64,000 nucleotides of DNA from Magicicada septendecula (Eukaryota > Arthropoda > Insecta > Hemiptera > Cicadidae): the NCBI GenBank assembly GCA_034769895.1, contig CM068372.1, positions 380,823,910 to 380,887,909 on the forward strand, given 5' to 3'. The notes under the pieces are model-generated. The model did not search any database and had not been told where the DNA came from. It saw only the letters and a program-made list of their open reading frames with translations. This document shows positions 32,340 through 42,632 of the stretch, one piece after another (the stretch's first letter is position 1; the number at the start of each line of letters is the position of its first letter). Made by a program: the position numbers and the translations under genes.

Positions 32340-32835
32340 TTAAATTAATTATTTGGCTAGATGTTCAGCAAACGCTTCAGCTTTTTCTTTATTATCTCTA
32401 GCCCATGTACCGTCGCTTTTTCTAATAGGTGGTACTTGAGTGATCGACCTTTTAAGCTTCCTCGTTGCTTTCTACAACGAGTACTCTGTATCTGCATCTG
32501 CTGTTAGATTTTCCAAATAGGAAGCTATTGATGCTTCTTTTAACTTCTGTATTACACGCTTTAGTTGTTGCGATTTGTTGTTAAGTACAGTTTTATCATT
32601 TGGGTCACGAATCTGTTGCCATTTTCTTCTAGCTCGCCTCTTTTCTTTGACAAGTTCTCTGATCTCTCTAGGATAGTTGTTACCAACAATTCCATGGGTG
32701 ATTTCTCTCGTATTGTTCCAGGCTGTAGTTTAGTTTGAATATTATAATTAAACTTCTCGGCTTCTATTTCTAATTGCTGCTTAGTTCTCAACTGAACATT
32801 TAGTTGTATCTTGCCTTCAAGTTCTAATTTGATGC
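32340..32835 (-). pseudogene. ORF2 linker between endonuclease and RT, broken
   Basis: Two minus-strand frames (32791-32561 and about 32600-32340) together read as the linker: ELLVTTILERSENL, then KWQQIRDPNDKTVLNNKSQQ and RKLKRSITQVPPI. There is one in-frame stop where Trp is expected (near 32476) and at least one frameshift. It joins the endonuclease to the RT frame. Confidence 0.75.
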
Positions 32836-32839
32836 TTTC

Positions 32840-33562
32840 TCAATCAGTAGTTTTGTTAACTAGGCTTGGTTTGTTTACTTTTTTTATTATCCTTTCACTC
32901 AGCGTCAGGATTACTGCTGAATGATCAGAGTCAAGATCAAAATTCTCCTCGATATCAATAAAGTTCTGCGAGACCCTCCTTGATATGAAGAAATCTAATA
33001 GATCTGGAATTTTATTAGGATCTGTAGGCCAGTAAGTAGGTTTGCCTGTACTGTGGAAGCTACAACCTGTTTCTTGTATTGCTTTATTAAGCTCGCTACC
33101 TTTAGTTGTTGTTAATCTGGATCCCCAATCTACATGTTTGGCATTGTAGTCTCCGCCTACAATGAATCTCTCACCTAGGTGTAATATAAATTTCTTGTAA
33201 TCTAACTCCTTTAGGTTGTGTCTTGGAGGACAGTATATCGCACCAACAATTAGTTTTTGCTTGGTGAATTTGATTCCAACTACAGTGAGTTGGATTTCTG
33301 CAGTCTGAAGGTGACACTCCTCATAGTGGTTAATCCTATTCTTAATAATAATAGCACTTCCTCCTTTGGCTTTATTATCCGGATGAATTGTTTGATATAC
33401 CTGGTATCCATTTATTTTTAAGCATGACTGATTTGTTAAGTGTGTCTCTGATACTAGACATATATCAATGTCTTGTGCCTTGAGGAATAATTCTATTTCT
33501 TGCTTTCTATTCTGGATACCGTTGGCATTCCAGGTAGCTATCCTTAGGTCTTTCTGGTCCAT
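32840..33562 (-). CDS. Apurinic-type endonuclease domain of ORF2
   Basis: Start at ATG 33562 (MDQKDLRIATWNANGI), a standard ORF2 start. Exonuclease-endonuclease-phosphatase motifs: WNANGI, CLVSETHLTNQ (catalytic Glu), VGAIYCPPRHN, FIVGGDYNAKHVDWGS and LDSDHSAVIL near the C-terminus. The domain nicks the target DNA to prime reverse transcription. It overlaps the end of ORF1 by about 19 bp. The domain is intact over 240 codons but ends in a stop before the RT. Confidence 0.9.
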   Translation of the reverse strand: MDQKDLRIATWNANGIQNRKQEIELFLKAQDIDICLVSETHLTNQSCLKINGYQVYQTIHPDNKAKGGSAIIIKNRINHYEECHLQTAEIQLTVVGIKFTKQKLIVGAIYCPPRHNLKELDYKKFILHLGERFIVGGDYNAKHVDWGSRLTTTKGSELNKAIQETGCSFHSTGKPTYWPTDPNKIPDLLDFFISRRVSQNFIDIEENFDLDSDHSAVILTLSERIIKKVNKPSLVNKTTD

Positions 33563-34865
33563 TGATTAGTTCTCTGTGGGATTGTGCCCGGATTTCTGGC
33601 TTCTAATCTATCTAGTCTATCCATGACTATTTTCATCATGTCCATCATATTCTGCATCATTTGCACCATTGATGAATCATCATTTTGAACTAAAGTCTTG
33701 TTAGCTTTAACTGCTTGAGCAAAGGACATTTCTCTATTGATTTTATTAGCTGTGAAAGTTCTTGGTTGAGGTTTTTAGGTCGTCTCTCACTTATTAAAGT
33801 ATTGCGTCTTATTTGAAGTTCACGTGCAACCAAACAACCCCTGTAGCTAGCAGGATGTGCTTCTGCACAATTTGAACACTTTGCTGGCACATCTCGTTCT
33901 TGCTGGCAATCGATGGTCCTGTGATTGCCTGCACATTTAACACAGATAGGTCCATGTTGGCAATACTTATGAGTGTGACCATATCTTTGACACCTTTTAC
34001 ACTGTGGAAGCAGTTTGTTACTCCTGAGAGCTTCAATTTTTATTTTCATATGACATAAATATTGAATATCAAATATTTTTTTTATATCCTCTGATCTGTC
34101 AAACGTTAGCATAAATAATGGCAAATGTATGATTTTTTCCTTGCCGTCAACTTTATTCTTTCTAATTTTATTAACTACTTCAAGGACTTTATATCCTCTA
34201 TTCAATAACTCCTCTTTAATCTCTTCTGATTTGCATGTTGGATGCAAGTTACGTGCCATGACTCTTATTGGTCTGGTCTGTTTATTTTCATAAGTATGCC
34301 ATTCCAACTTACTTTCTTTTAGGAGTTTTGTCAGTCCTCTATATTCCATTTCTGTGTCTACATTAATTTTCAGCTGATTGTTGTTCATCATGCTGGTGTT
34401 AAATTTCAGATCTTTTGATTTCAGTTTCTGACTTATTTCTATGTAATTTTCCACATTGCTCAGTATCACTGGCGGTGGCTTAGCCGATTTTTTTACCTTT
34501 TCTTTAGTCCTCTTACTTTTGTTTATTGGACTGATTTTCGGTGTTTCTGGTGATTCCGTAGTTTTCCTTTTACTTTTTTTATTCTTTTCCAGTATCCAAG
34601 CAGTTTCTTTGGCCACGATTTGTTCCTCTTCTTCCGAGTTGGCTGGACTATAGGATACCCTAGGCTGTAACTTCTTGATTTCTTCCTGTAGTCGTCTGAT
34701 TTCGTTATAAGCAGAATTAAGCTGAGCCTGCAGTCTGCTTATTGTGTCCTCTGGGACTTCCAGTGTTGGTATCTGTGCGTTTTGTTTTTCCAAGCTACAG
34801 TTTATATTAGTTGGCGGAGACCTTGCCACCAACGAACCTCTTCTAAACGGATCCTCACCAAGCAA
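33544..34865 (-). CDS. ORF1 (Gag-like) with zinc knuckles, one frameshift
   Basis: The frame opens with a non-ATG codon at 34865 because the true start lies beyond the truncation; EDPFRRGSLVARSPP is the usual beginning of jockey-clade ORF1. A coiled-coil-like segment (RLQAQLNSAYNEIRRLQEEI) precedes a basic region. An RNA-recognition-like domain follows (RVMARNLHPTCKSEEIKEEL). CCHC knuckles: CKRCQRYGHTHKYC, CVKCAGNHRTIDC and CSNCAEAHPASYRGC. A frameshift near 33740 moves the last ~60 residues (Met-rich QMMQNMMDMMKIVMDRLD) into another frame ending at 33544. Confidence 0.85.
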
Positions 34866-34883
34866 TAGCTGTTAAGCGTACAT

Positions 34884-34949
34884 GAGCGAGAGACGGATGT
34901 TTGTACCTTTTATGATCTTGAAGGACGGGATTACCAGTGTCCATAGGAA
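34884..34949. other. Right flank of the jockey insertion
   Basis: Joins directly with the sequence before 30733 to rebuild the pre-insertion site. Nothing else recognised. Confidence 0.4.
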
Positions 34950-35036
34950 TCATTTTCTTCTTCTTCTTTTTCTTTTTCTTCTTCTGCTCCTCCTCCTCTT
35001 CCATCATCATCATCATCATCGTCGCTGTCTTCTTCT

Positions 35037-35083
<47 letters not shown>

Positions 35084-35100
35084 TTCTTCTTCTTCTTCTT

Positions 35101-35131
<31 letters not shown>
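34950..35131. repeat. Composite (CTT)n/(CAT)n microsatellite
   Basis: Reads on the minus strand as (GAA)n, a short GAT block and GGAGGAGGAGCAGAAGAAG, the same block order as at 4799-5076. Confidence 0.9.
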
Positions 35132-35775
35132 TTTTCTCTTCATTTCATGACTTAGGCATTAATGGCAGTTCCGACCTCTTTTTGTTATTGCCGCTAGAGG
35201 CCGTTGAGGGTCAGGGTCTTTTAGATGACTTGTCTCCGCCATTCGACTCCAGTTTCGGATCCCCTACGTACACAGGTCGGCTTCGACATCGTCCATCCAT
35301 CACTGTCTCAGACGACCTACAGAACGGCTGCCGTCTGATTTCGCTCTAATCACTTTTTTTGATACTCAATGATTCCCCATACTCTCCAGTTCCCTGGCCG
35401 TGGACATTGTAAAACACTTCTAACTCGGCGTTGGTTATTATTCTTAAATAAGATTTCTTATTGTTCTGGGTTATCCTACTCCGTATTTTCAAGTCACTGA
35501 AGTTTACTTTCTGTATTATGTCCTTTGATAAAACTATCATAGAATGCTTTTTCCACAACTAATTCTTTACGCTGCCTAGATATTCCTATATTTTTTTGTC
35601 CAATAATCTTGTGTTGTCAAACTTCCTTAGGCAATCTATCACCTGGGATCATATTTAAAAGTGCAACCCATCTTTCTTTGTTTATCTTTGTTTGTCTTTC
35701 AATTGAATATTTTAAAAAATTCAAGTTTTTGCGTATGTCTTCAATGTACAGTCAATCTCATCGTGTGAAACCTTT
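35132..35775. other. Unrecognised stretch
   Basis: A short open frame to 35349 (CCGTCTAGAG-rich, GC higher than the flanks) has no recognisable domain. The rest is AT-rich. No gene call. Confidence 0.3.
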
Positions 35776-35779
35776 TACA

Positions 35780-36840
35780 GATCACTGGACCGTCAGAGGA
35801 GGCCGTACTTCCTCTGGTGTGCGGGAGTCTCACCCACTAAAAAAACCCACCTCTAATCAGGCAACCTCTAATCTAATCCAACCTGAAACCACATAGCGTA
35901 TTACTTCAGGATGGATCCTATTGCGCCCTTATCGGGCTCCTTCTATTTGTTCCTCATCCTCTACTGCCCGTAACGTGCAAATTGGGCCTGTCTTTTTTTC
36001 CTAGTAGGACGCACTCAATAAATGCATTGATGCGGTCCGCCTTACCACGGAGCATAAGCGCAACTACGCTGTCGGGTGTGAACTCCCCGAGCTCCATTTC
36101 CAGTACCATCCTCTTTGCGGAATCTGCTGCACTTGAAAAACGTGTGCTTCAAGGCGTCTTGATGGGGAGAGTCTCCGTATTGGAATGCTGGGTTTTGAAA
36201 CCTTTCCCATTCTATGGAGGTAGGCATTAAAATTGCCGTGGCCACTGAGCAACTGGGTCAGATGGTAGTTGACCTCACCGTGTTGGCGGTCGATCCATTC
36301 CTTCAAGGTTGGTATGTGCTTTGCGGTCCATCTTCCTCTATCCTCTCTATCCCAACGATATTGCCAGTGCCGGAGAGCGAGTTCCCTGGCTTCGTGCTTT
36401 GCGGGATCCCTTCCAATTTCCTCTCTTCTTTCGAATAAATGCTTCCTCTCTAGAGCCAATAGGTCTATGGGAATCACTCCCGCTATCATCAGAACTACTA
36501 GCTCTGCCACTGTCCGGTAAGAGTACGCTACTCTGAGGGCTCCTCTTCTCAGCACCGACGCCATACGTTTTCTGAACTTCTCCGTATCTAGTGCATCGGC
36601 CCAGATTTCGCAACCGTACAGAAAGATGGATTCTGTGACCGTCATCAGTAATCTCCTCTTTCTTGCAGTGGGACCACCTAGTTGGCCATAAGTCTGGTGA
36701 GCTTGGTTGTAACGTTAGCTGCCTTATCAGCTGCCTGCATACTTTATTTCCTCCCAATAGGAGAGCTTTGAGTCTAGTCTCACCTCTAGGTATTTCACAG
36801 CGTTCTTTGCAAATACTGTCTCAGCTATCACTTGCAGCGA
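35780..36840 (-). pseudogene. R1-clade non-LTR retrotransposon 3' fragment
   Basis: The minus strand from 36840 reads VKYLEVRLDSKL, then (36645-36064) SIFLYGCEIWADAL, TVAELVVLMIAGVIPIDLLA, LERKHLFERRE, HWQYRWDREDRGRWTAKHIP and LTQLLSGHGNFNAYLHRMGK, the C-terminal region of R1/TRAS-like elements, which are largely restricted to arthropods. After a frameshift near 36245 the last frame ends with a LRGKADRINAFI-type block shared with the plus-strand copy at 43985. The 3' UTR extends to about 35780. The catalytic RT core is missing. Confidence 0.75.
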
Positions 36841-36851
36841 CTACGACTACG

Positions 36852-36891
<40 letters not shown>

Positions 36892-36918
36892 ATAATAATA
36901 ATAATAATAATAATAATG
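36838..36918. repeat. (CTA)n/(AAT)n microsatellite
   Basis: CGACTACGACTACGACTACT grades into (CTA)10 and then (ATA)n. It sits at the broken 5' edge of the R1-clade fragment. Confidence 0.9.
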
Positions 36919-37045
36919 ACTTCTTTTGTCCCGAAGTAGTTTAGTTTAGGATTTAAGCAGGGTAGATTACCATATGTAGCAATTTGACATACAAGTGAAT
37001 AGCGTAACCAGCACTACACTTCAGCTGATCATTATCACCCTAGGA

Positions 37046-37808
37046 CAGTGATTCCCAAAGTGGGGGTCCGCGAGAATGTTTCAGGGGGTCTGCAGACAAT
37101 GCAGACAAGAAAAATTAGAATATACCGTAATTTTCTCCGATTTATTATGTTCTAAAATCTAAATTTTAGAATCTTAAAGCAATTAGTAGAAGATTCCCGT
37201 ATTTTTTGGGATTAAAACTAATTGTAATTGTAAAAGTAATTTTAAACTAATAGCTTTAATGTCTTTAAATTATGTCGTGTAGCAGATCTGTTTGTCAACA
37301 GAACTAACTAGACCTTTCTCTTAGACTACAAAAAGAAGATTCATTGACACTTTCAACTGACCGTTGATTAAAATTACAGTTTTCGCAATTACAGCTAGCT
37401 GACTTCTGGTTATATGTAATGACTGACTATCCTGAACTCGCAAAAATAGCTTTGAAGCGTTTAACTGTGTTTTCCTCTACTTATGTGTGTGAAACCGCTT
37501 TCTCCCTGCTTACGTACTTGAAGACAAAGTTAAAAATAAACTTGGTGACGAGTGACGAGAGTGACTTAATATTGAAACTATCAGACATTAAACCCAATAT
37601 TGCAGAGCTAATTGTTCAAATGCAGCTTCATTGTTCACATTAAACTATGTTTGATATCATTAATAATATAATTTTGCAAGTTAAGATAATTTTGATTTTA
37701 ATACATTTTAATTAAAATATAAAAGTTTGTATCATATTTACTACTTGTTTTATTTCAGAACCCAGACGGGGTCCGTGAACAGAAAAGTTTGGGACCAGGG
37801 AACCACTG
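37046..37808 (+). mobile_element. hAT element, internally deleted, 763 bp
   Basis: The ends are CAGTGATTCCCAAAGT on the left and, in reverse, CAGTGGTTCCCTGGTCCCAA on the right, hAT-type terminal inverted repeats. CCCTAGGA occurs at 37038-37045 and 37809-37816: an exact 8-bp target duplication, as expected for hAT. Only the last part of the transposase remains inside. Confidence 0.93.
37400..37643 (+). pseudogene. hAT transposase C-terminal dimerisation region
   Basis: The frame reads ADFWLYVMTDYPELAKIALK, then FSSTYVCETAFSLLTYLKTK and the ending LKLSDIKPNIAELI. FxSTYxCExxFSxLxxxKxK is the hAT-family dimerisation motif near the C-terminus. DNA-binding and catalytic parts are deleted. Confidence 0.8.
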
Positions 37809-37816
37809 CCCTAGGA

Positions 37817-38107
37817 TATTATACCAGATATTCACTACTACAGGCTGATTCGACTTAATGCTGAAAAACGCTTCTTGATTGTATAATATCTCCGGGAATC
37901 GGATCCGCAACCCCGTATATCAATAACCATCCAACATGACTGCTCGTCAACTAATCGAATTTAATCAATAAAGTTAACAGAATTTTTATGAAAAATTATA
38001 ACAGCCGTTGAAAACTTGCGTCCTGTGACGGGTACAAGACTTGGTATCTAAACACGCACCTAAGTACTTTGTAATCAACACTCGTATACCTTCACAAGAG
38101 CTTTATA
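37817..38107. other. Non-coding spacer
   Basis: Nothing recognised. Confidence 0.4.
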
Positions 38108-38575
38108 ATCTCTTTCCCCTTACTGAGTCAACGCTCCTTTAACAGCCTCCTCCAGTTGTCCCGGTCAAGTGCAGCTGCTATCCAGTTCCATGTCCCAACG
38201 ATAAAGCGCGCATCATAATTCACACCGTCTACCCAACGTAGTTTGGGTGTACCAACCCCATTGGTGCCATAGCTGTGTTCCATGAGTGCCTTTCTGGGTA
38301 TTTATTTCTCCACCATTCTGATCACATATCCAGCCCACCTGAGTCTACCAAGTTTTACAACTTTCACAATATCTGGCTCGTTCAGAAGAGTGTTCAGTTC
38401 GTGGTTGGTTCTTTTCCTCCATTCACCTCCATTCACACACATATTGGACCAAAAATACTGCTGAGGATTTTGCGTTCATGAACCAGCAGGCTTGACTCAG
38501 AATTTCTAGAAATGATCCAGGTCTCAGAACCATAGGTGAGTACTGGGCGGATCAGTGTTTTATACAAAGAGCTGA
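38108..38575 (-). pseudogene. Non-LTR retrotransposon C-terminal fragment, family F
   Basis: The minus strand reads LYKTLIRPVLTYGSETWIIS, then LLVHERKILSSIFGPI, WRKRTNHELNTL, RLRWAGYVIRM, GTPKLRWVDGVNYDARFI and DRDNWRRLLKE: the post-RT region of an insect non-LTR polymerase (YGSETW ... RLRWAGHV ... W.DGV..DAR). It is largely in one frame, with one stop near PRK. The 5' catalytic part is absent. Confidence 0.7.
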
Positions 38576-38582
38576 ATATTAA

Positions 38583-39312
38583 CAAACATTATATTAGACT
38601 CCAACGCAAAAGAACTACAAACAAAATATTTCACACAGGATTGGTGTTTCCTTTGCGTTCTGCGTTGTTTCAAACAATATATGAGCATAACAACAACATT
38701 CTTAAGAAATCAGAATCAATCGTTATTGAAATTTTCAACGTGCCGTGTACGATTCCCGGGCCAGAATGTGTTAATGCCACCGTCGAAATTGTGGTCACCT
38801 TCACAACATAATATTTAAAATATCAACGTATTTGGGGAAATATCACAGCAGTTTAGAAACTAACGAACACACAGAATATTTCACAAGAGCGATTGTGTTT
38901 TCCGTTGCTTTCTGCGCTGTTTCAAACAATAACACACACATACGCACGTCAACGTAGGCCATTGTGTGCTGAAGGGGGGACGTTAAGTCTCTAATACCGG
39001 ATCAGCCCAATGGGCTGTGCCCTGATAAAGCGGATACACGGTATTATTTATCGTACTGTTACTGTCTCCACTTCTACGCGTTACCTCACTTTTATATGTT
39101 TTGTTTGTCCTGTCACAACGCACATCTTGCCTAGAGCACTTTCGTCCACTATATCTGGATGACAGTAATTCTAGTATCTACGTCTGCTTTTATTTTTTCA
39201 TTTTGTATACACAATTATACATTTTGTACAGAATTGTTACATATTGAAGCGAACTACTGTGTTGAAACAATGACAGGACAAAAAATTATTTGACGCACCG
39301 AATATCATAACG
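38583..39312. other. Non-coding stretch with an internal duplication
   Basis: A ~70-bp block (ATATTTCACA..., GTGTTTCC, TTCTGCGTTGTTTCAAACAA) at 38625-38692 recurs diverged at 38872-38940. Nothing else identified. Confidence 0.4.
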
Positions 39313-39868
39313 CACTATTACGACGGTCTCACTAGTCGTCGTACGGTACAGTGGAAAACAAAATACAAGACACCAATTTAGTCACAAGTCACCAGCTTTA
39401 ATTAATCTCAATTAACAGTTTGAAATCAACAAGTTATTCAACAAGATTCTACTCGTACAATAATGTAACTTAATCTATCCTCACAAATATTTATGTCAAC
39501 TATAAAAAATTTCGCACTATAATTAGTTTTCACTAATACCCACTTGAGGCGCACTGTGTAAATCGCCCGATATAAACTGAAAACTAAGCGGCAGGTGTGG
39601 GCTACTTATAGTCTGCAGGGTTCCATAATATGCGTCCTTAGCAACCAATCGAAAATACTAGAGGTTACTTCAGCGTGGCCTTGAAAGAAACACGCACCGT
39701 TGGGCTAGTTGAGAAGCTTGTCTAAAAACACTATCAAATGTACAATACTGTTCCGTATTACGTAACACTGCCTCGATAGTTGACGCATGTTAAGTGTTAC
39801 GTACGCACACAAACATTACTGCTGGGATAGCCGAGAAACGTGTTGAACGTTGTGTAATGCCGTAACAT
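39313..39868 (-). mobile_element. Solo LTR of the gypsy family (minus orientation)
   Basis: Aligns with 61704-62260 from the start (TTACGACGGTCT, GTCGTCGTACGGTACAGTGG, CAAGACACCAATT, CACCAGCTTTAATT), then more loosely. The right end near 39854-39868 (TGTAATGCCGTAACA) matches the LTR edge TGTAATGTCGTTGCA. No internal domain is attached. Confidence 0.55.
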
Positions 39869-40532
39869 TACGTTCTGAGACGTCCTAGGAAAATCAGAAC
39901 TTGAGACAGTGTAGCATTGTATGTCGTAAGACAGGAGAAAGAGAACAGTAACTAGACAAACAAGAATGAAAGGGGTTCGAAAAGCAACAGGAAGTTCGGT
40001 AAAAATGACTGTTCGGACAGACGTTGGTGCTGACTGGGCGTTGAAGAAAGTCACAGGACGTACAGACGTTTATAAACCGAACTTGAATTTAAAATATTTT
40101 AGAGGCGGACAGATATACATCATTGTCTTATTCCAAGTACGTTGTGTAATATTGTTTTAATGCAATCATTTTGTAATTGTTGACAAACGTGTCGGCAGTT
40201 CGCGGAACGAGCGTATGTCGTCGTAACGTGTTTAACAATTCAAAGTTACAGAAATAAAGTGGGCGTAACCATGACAACGAGATTCATTGTTATTACGTCA
40301 TACCTGTAACGTGTTAACACATTAGTGTACTGTTTATTTTTGTCGCTGCAGTTTGTTCACTCCCCGATGTTCGTTTCGTCTTTATATTAATATACTGTAC
40401 TTGTATATATACTCTATATATGTTTCGCAACTCTGTTTCGTCGAAAGACGAATATTCGAGGAAATATTAATTAGTTTTTAGAGAAAGTAGGTAATAATTC
40501 ATTTGGTTATATTTAAACAACATTTAACGTTA
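39869..40532. other. Non-coding stretch with an X-box-bearing repeat
   Basis: 40250-40345 is a diverged copy of the repeat at 46300-46455 and 55925-56105 (CATTGTTATTACGTCA). It includes GTAACCATGACAAC at 40265-40278. Otherwise nothing is recognised. Confidence 0.45.
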
Positions 40533-41013
40533 AGGCGCCGTCCATATATTACGTCACCACTTTGGGGGGGAGGGGGGTTCGGCTAAGTGTGACAAATGGT
40601 GACAAGGGGGAGGGAGGGGGTTTCAGCAGTTGTGACGTAACCACTTTTTTATTCTTCGTTTTATAAGGATGAGTTTTGTAAAGAAACCCCTTTTTTATGC
40701 AGACAGGCATTTAAATATTTACATTTTCTTCGCTAATTTGTACTGGGGCGTAGAACACACGCACACAAAAGTTCGATTTCCTCGGCTACCGCGTGTTTAC
40801 TCACATCATACATTCTTCGCTGCTAGCACTGTGTTGTCGGTGTCTCGATTTCCCCAAATTCGGCCACCACGTGTTTACTCACATCATACGTTCTTCGCTG
40901 TGAGCACGCTCTTTGTTTAGTCTTCTCTTGATTTCGTGTCTCGAGTCCTCCTATCGCGCGTTTTGCTACGCCTTCACTCCCATCATACATACCATCATTG
41001 TGGTCGTTCGTAA

Positions 41014-41638
41014 CATGAATCGCGGCAAGCTTTACGAGTCTCTTTTCGACGCGTATAAGAAGGCCTACCCTGACAGGCCGAAAGTGAATCTCCAAAATGA
41101 CTGCAATACCTTCTGGGCGGAAGCAAAAAAGGAGTGCGACAAGGATGATTCGTCTTTTGACGCTAAGATTAGTGCGAAAGTGAAAGAGCTTTTGGTGAGA
41201 GGGACTAATAAGAAAGTCAAGGGTTTGTTTTCGTATTTTACTATACATTCCGCGGATGTGAAAACCGCAACACATGCACCTGCAACAATCACGGCTCCGG
41301 CTGCGCCGACCAGTCAGCTCACAGTTAGTGATACACCTAAAAAATGTGACATCGGAGACTCTGAAAATGAAAAAAGGTGTACACCTTCCCAGGATGTATA
41401 TCAGACGATGATTGCGAATTTGCAAGCCAAAATTTGTACTGTACGTAATGAAATTGATAGTGGTCTTCCATGCGACGACTCTTCTAAAGAGTTGGAATCT
41501 CTCAAGAAGGAACTGAACAGCGAAAAAAATGCTTTAAAAAGGAAGCAGTCGAACGCAGCGCGTCAAAAAACGTGTCGTAAGGGAAAAAAAAAATCGACGA
41601 AATTTGCCGCGAGCATCCTGACATTTCAAAACAGCTAA
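41014..41638 (+). CDS. Unknown protein of the TIR element, N-terminal part
   Basis: Start chosen at ATG 41014 (MNRGKLYESLFDAYKKAYPD) because upstream codons are low-quality and lie in a G/C-rich leader. About 207 codons. The N-terminal ~75 residues look globular (FWAEAKKECDKDD, AKVKELL), then an Ala/Thr/Pro linker, then a predicted coiled coil (YQTMIANLQAKICTVRNEI, SSKELESLKKELNSEKNALK) and a basic patch (RKQSNAARQKTCRKGKKK). The frame runs out just after a run of ten A. One base shift there restores a continuation into the next segment. No known domain recognised. Confidence 0.6.
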
Positions 41639-41877
41639 AATCTAGAGACGCTTCAGGTAGACCACGTACCGAAGAGGAACAACCGGGCCTTCTAAAGGCA
41701 ATCTGTGATCTCGCGATGTTCGGCGGGGGAGCCCAGGTAAGACGACAATCTGAACAGGTGCGAAGCTGCAAGACGCTCGACGATTTAAAAGATGCTTTGG
41801 AGAAAGCCGGATTTCATTTAAGTCGGAGTGGGCTATATTTGCGACTGCATCCCCGTCATTCTGACACATTGGAAGGT
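41590..41877 (+). CDS. Unknown protein of the TIR element, conserved second part, ending at a splice-donor-like site
   Basis: After the A-run the frame reads DEICREHPDISKQLKSRDAS, then GRPRTEEEQPGLLKAICDLA and LDDLKDALEKAGFHLSRSGL and YLRLHPRHSDTLEG. I recall similar uncharacterised invertebrate proteins with RPR..E..P.LL..I.DL and GF.LSRS.LYLRL.PR, which continue past this point. Here the match ends at GAAGGTAAGT, a strong 5' splice-site consensus at about 41873-41880, and the expected downstream exon is absent. The recollection cannot be checked here. Confidence 0.5.
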
Positions 41878-42324
41878 AAGTCCTCAAACTTCTGTACTGT
41901 TAAATTAGAAAATATGCGGATTTTGTTGTATTTAATTTGTTTGTAATTTGTTTAAAAGTGTTTTAAATTATAATATTTAAATTTAATAACTATTTAATTT
42001 GTTTAATAGTTTTAATTAAATTAAATACGGTACTTAATTTAATTTAATGTGTTTAAAAGTAGTTGTAATAAAGAAATAACTTATAATTGCTGGTACGTAA
42101 TTTTTCATTGAAGATCGCCGACTTCCAACAAAGAAGGGAAAATAAGGGGGGGTCTGACCCACCGTGGTGACATATTATTATGGGGGGGGATTCGCCGAGT
42201 GTGACAAATGGTGACAATGGGGGGAGGGGGTCCAAAATGCCGAATTTTGTGGTGACGTAATATATGGACGCCGCCTAAGTTTAAACGTAATGCGTTTGAT
42301 ATGTGAATAACATAATTTCTGATT

Positions 42325-42420
42325 AAAATTAGTTCCCGGGCTGTTTGGTCGTGGTCCAATGTTTCTGACAAAACCAGACGTTTCGCTAGTACCACTGACT
42401 GCCATCTTCAGTGAAAACGA
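42325..42420 (-). mobile_element. Short element with a hammerhead-like motif (minus)
   Basis: The minus strand reads CACTGAAGATGGCAGTCAGT, then GCGAAACGTCTGG and a CATTGGACCACGACCAAACA block. CUGAAGA and GAAACGUC are intact, but helix II pairing is weak. Same family as 47119 and 17154. Confidence 0.55.
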
Positions 42421-42511
42421 GTCAACGCTAACGTGGGATGATGTACGTTAGGACCTCAGTACTGAGATTAGGGATAGAGATGTCTCGTGAACACTACTTC
42501 TACTTATAAGT

Positions 42512-42632
42512 GTTCTAAGTGTCACGATATGGTAATAACTCAACCAACCGCCAATTAGAAAGAAGAAGGTGTATGTGAGGCTCACAACGCGCCTGGTGGT
42601 TGAGTTATTATCATATCGTGACACTTAGAAAT
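42512..42632. repeat. Inverted repeat, ~34-bp arms
   Basis: AAGTGTCACGATATGGTAAT and AACTCAACCAACC reappear in reverse at 42597-42632, around a ~52-bp centre. It lies directly 5' of the non-LTR fragment at 42630. Foldback or MITE-like; termini and target duplication unclear. Confidence 0.65.

Larger units (their letters stand above)
30748..34868 (-). mobile_element. Jockey-clade non-LTR retrotransposon, nearly full length
   Basis: The minus-strand element ends in a poly-A tail (T10 at 30748-30757 on the plus strand). CTGTTAAGCGTACAT occurs at 30733-30747 and again at 34869-34883: a perfect 15-bp target-site duplication. ORF1 (Gag) and ORF2 (endonuclease plus RT) lie inside in the expected order. 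The 5' end lies within the start of ORF1, so it is slightly 5'-truncated, as is common for these elements. Confidence 0.95.
40533..42276 (+). mobile_element. TIR element encoding an unplaced two-part protein, internally deleted
   Basis: 28-bp terminal inverted repeats: AGGCGCCGTCCATATATTAC (40533...) and its reverse complement ending at 42276, with a single mismatch. Inside each end is the same subterminal block in the same orientation (AAGTGTGACAAATGGTGACAA with G-rich flanks). No clear target duplication was found. It carries the two reading-frame segments below and then AT-rich filler (41945-42110). I infer a DNA transposon from which the rest of the gene was lost. Superfamily unassigned. 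Confidence 0.75.

Noticed and set aside
35982..36757. Plus-strand frames opposite the R1-clade fragment
   Set aside because: The minus strand has clear R1 polymerase motifs; the plus frames have none.
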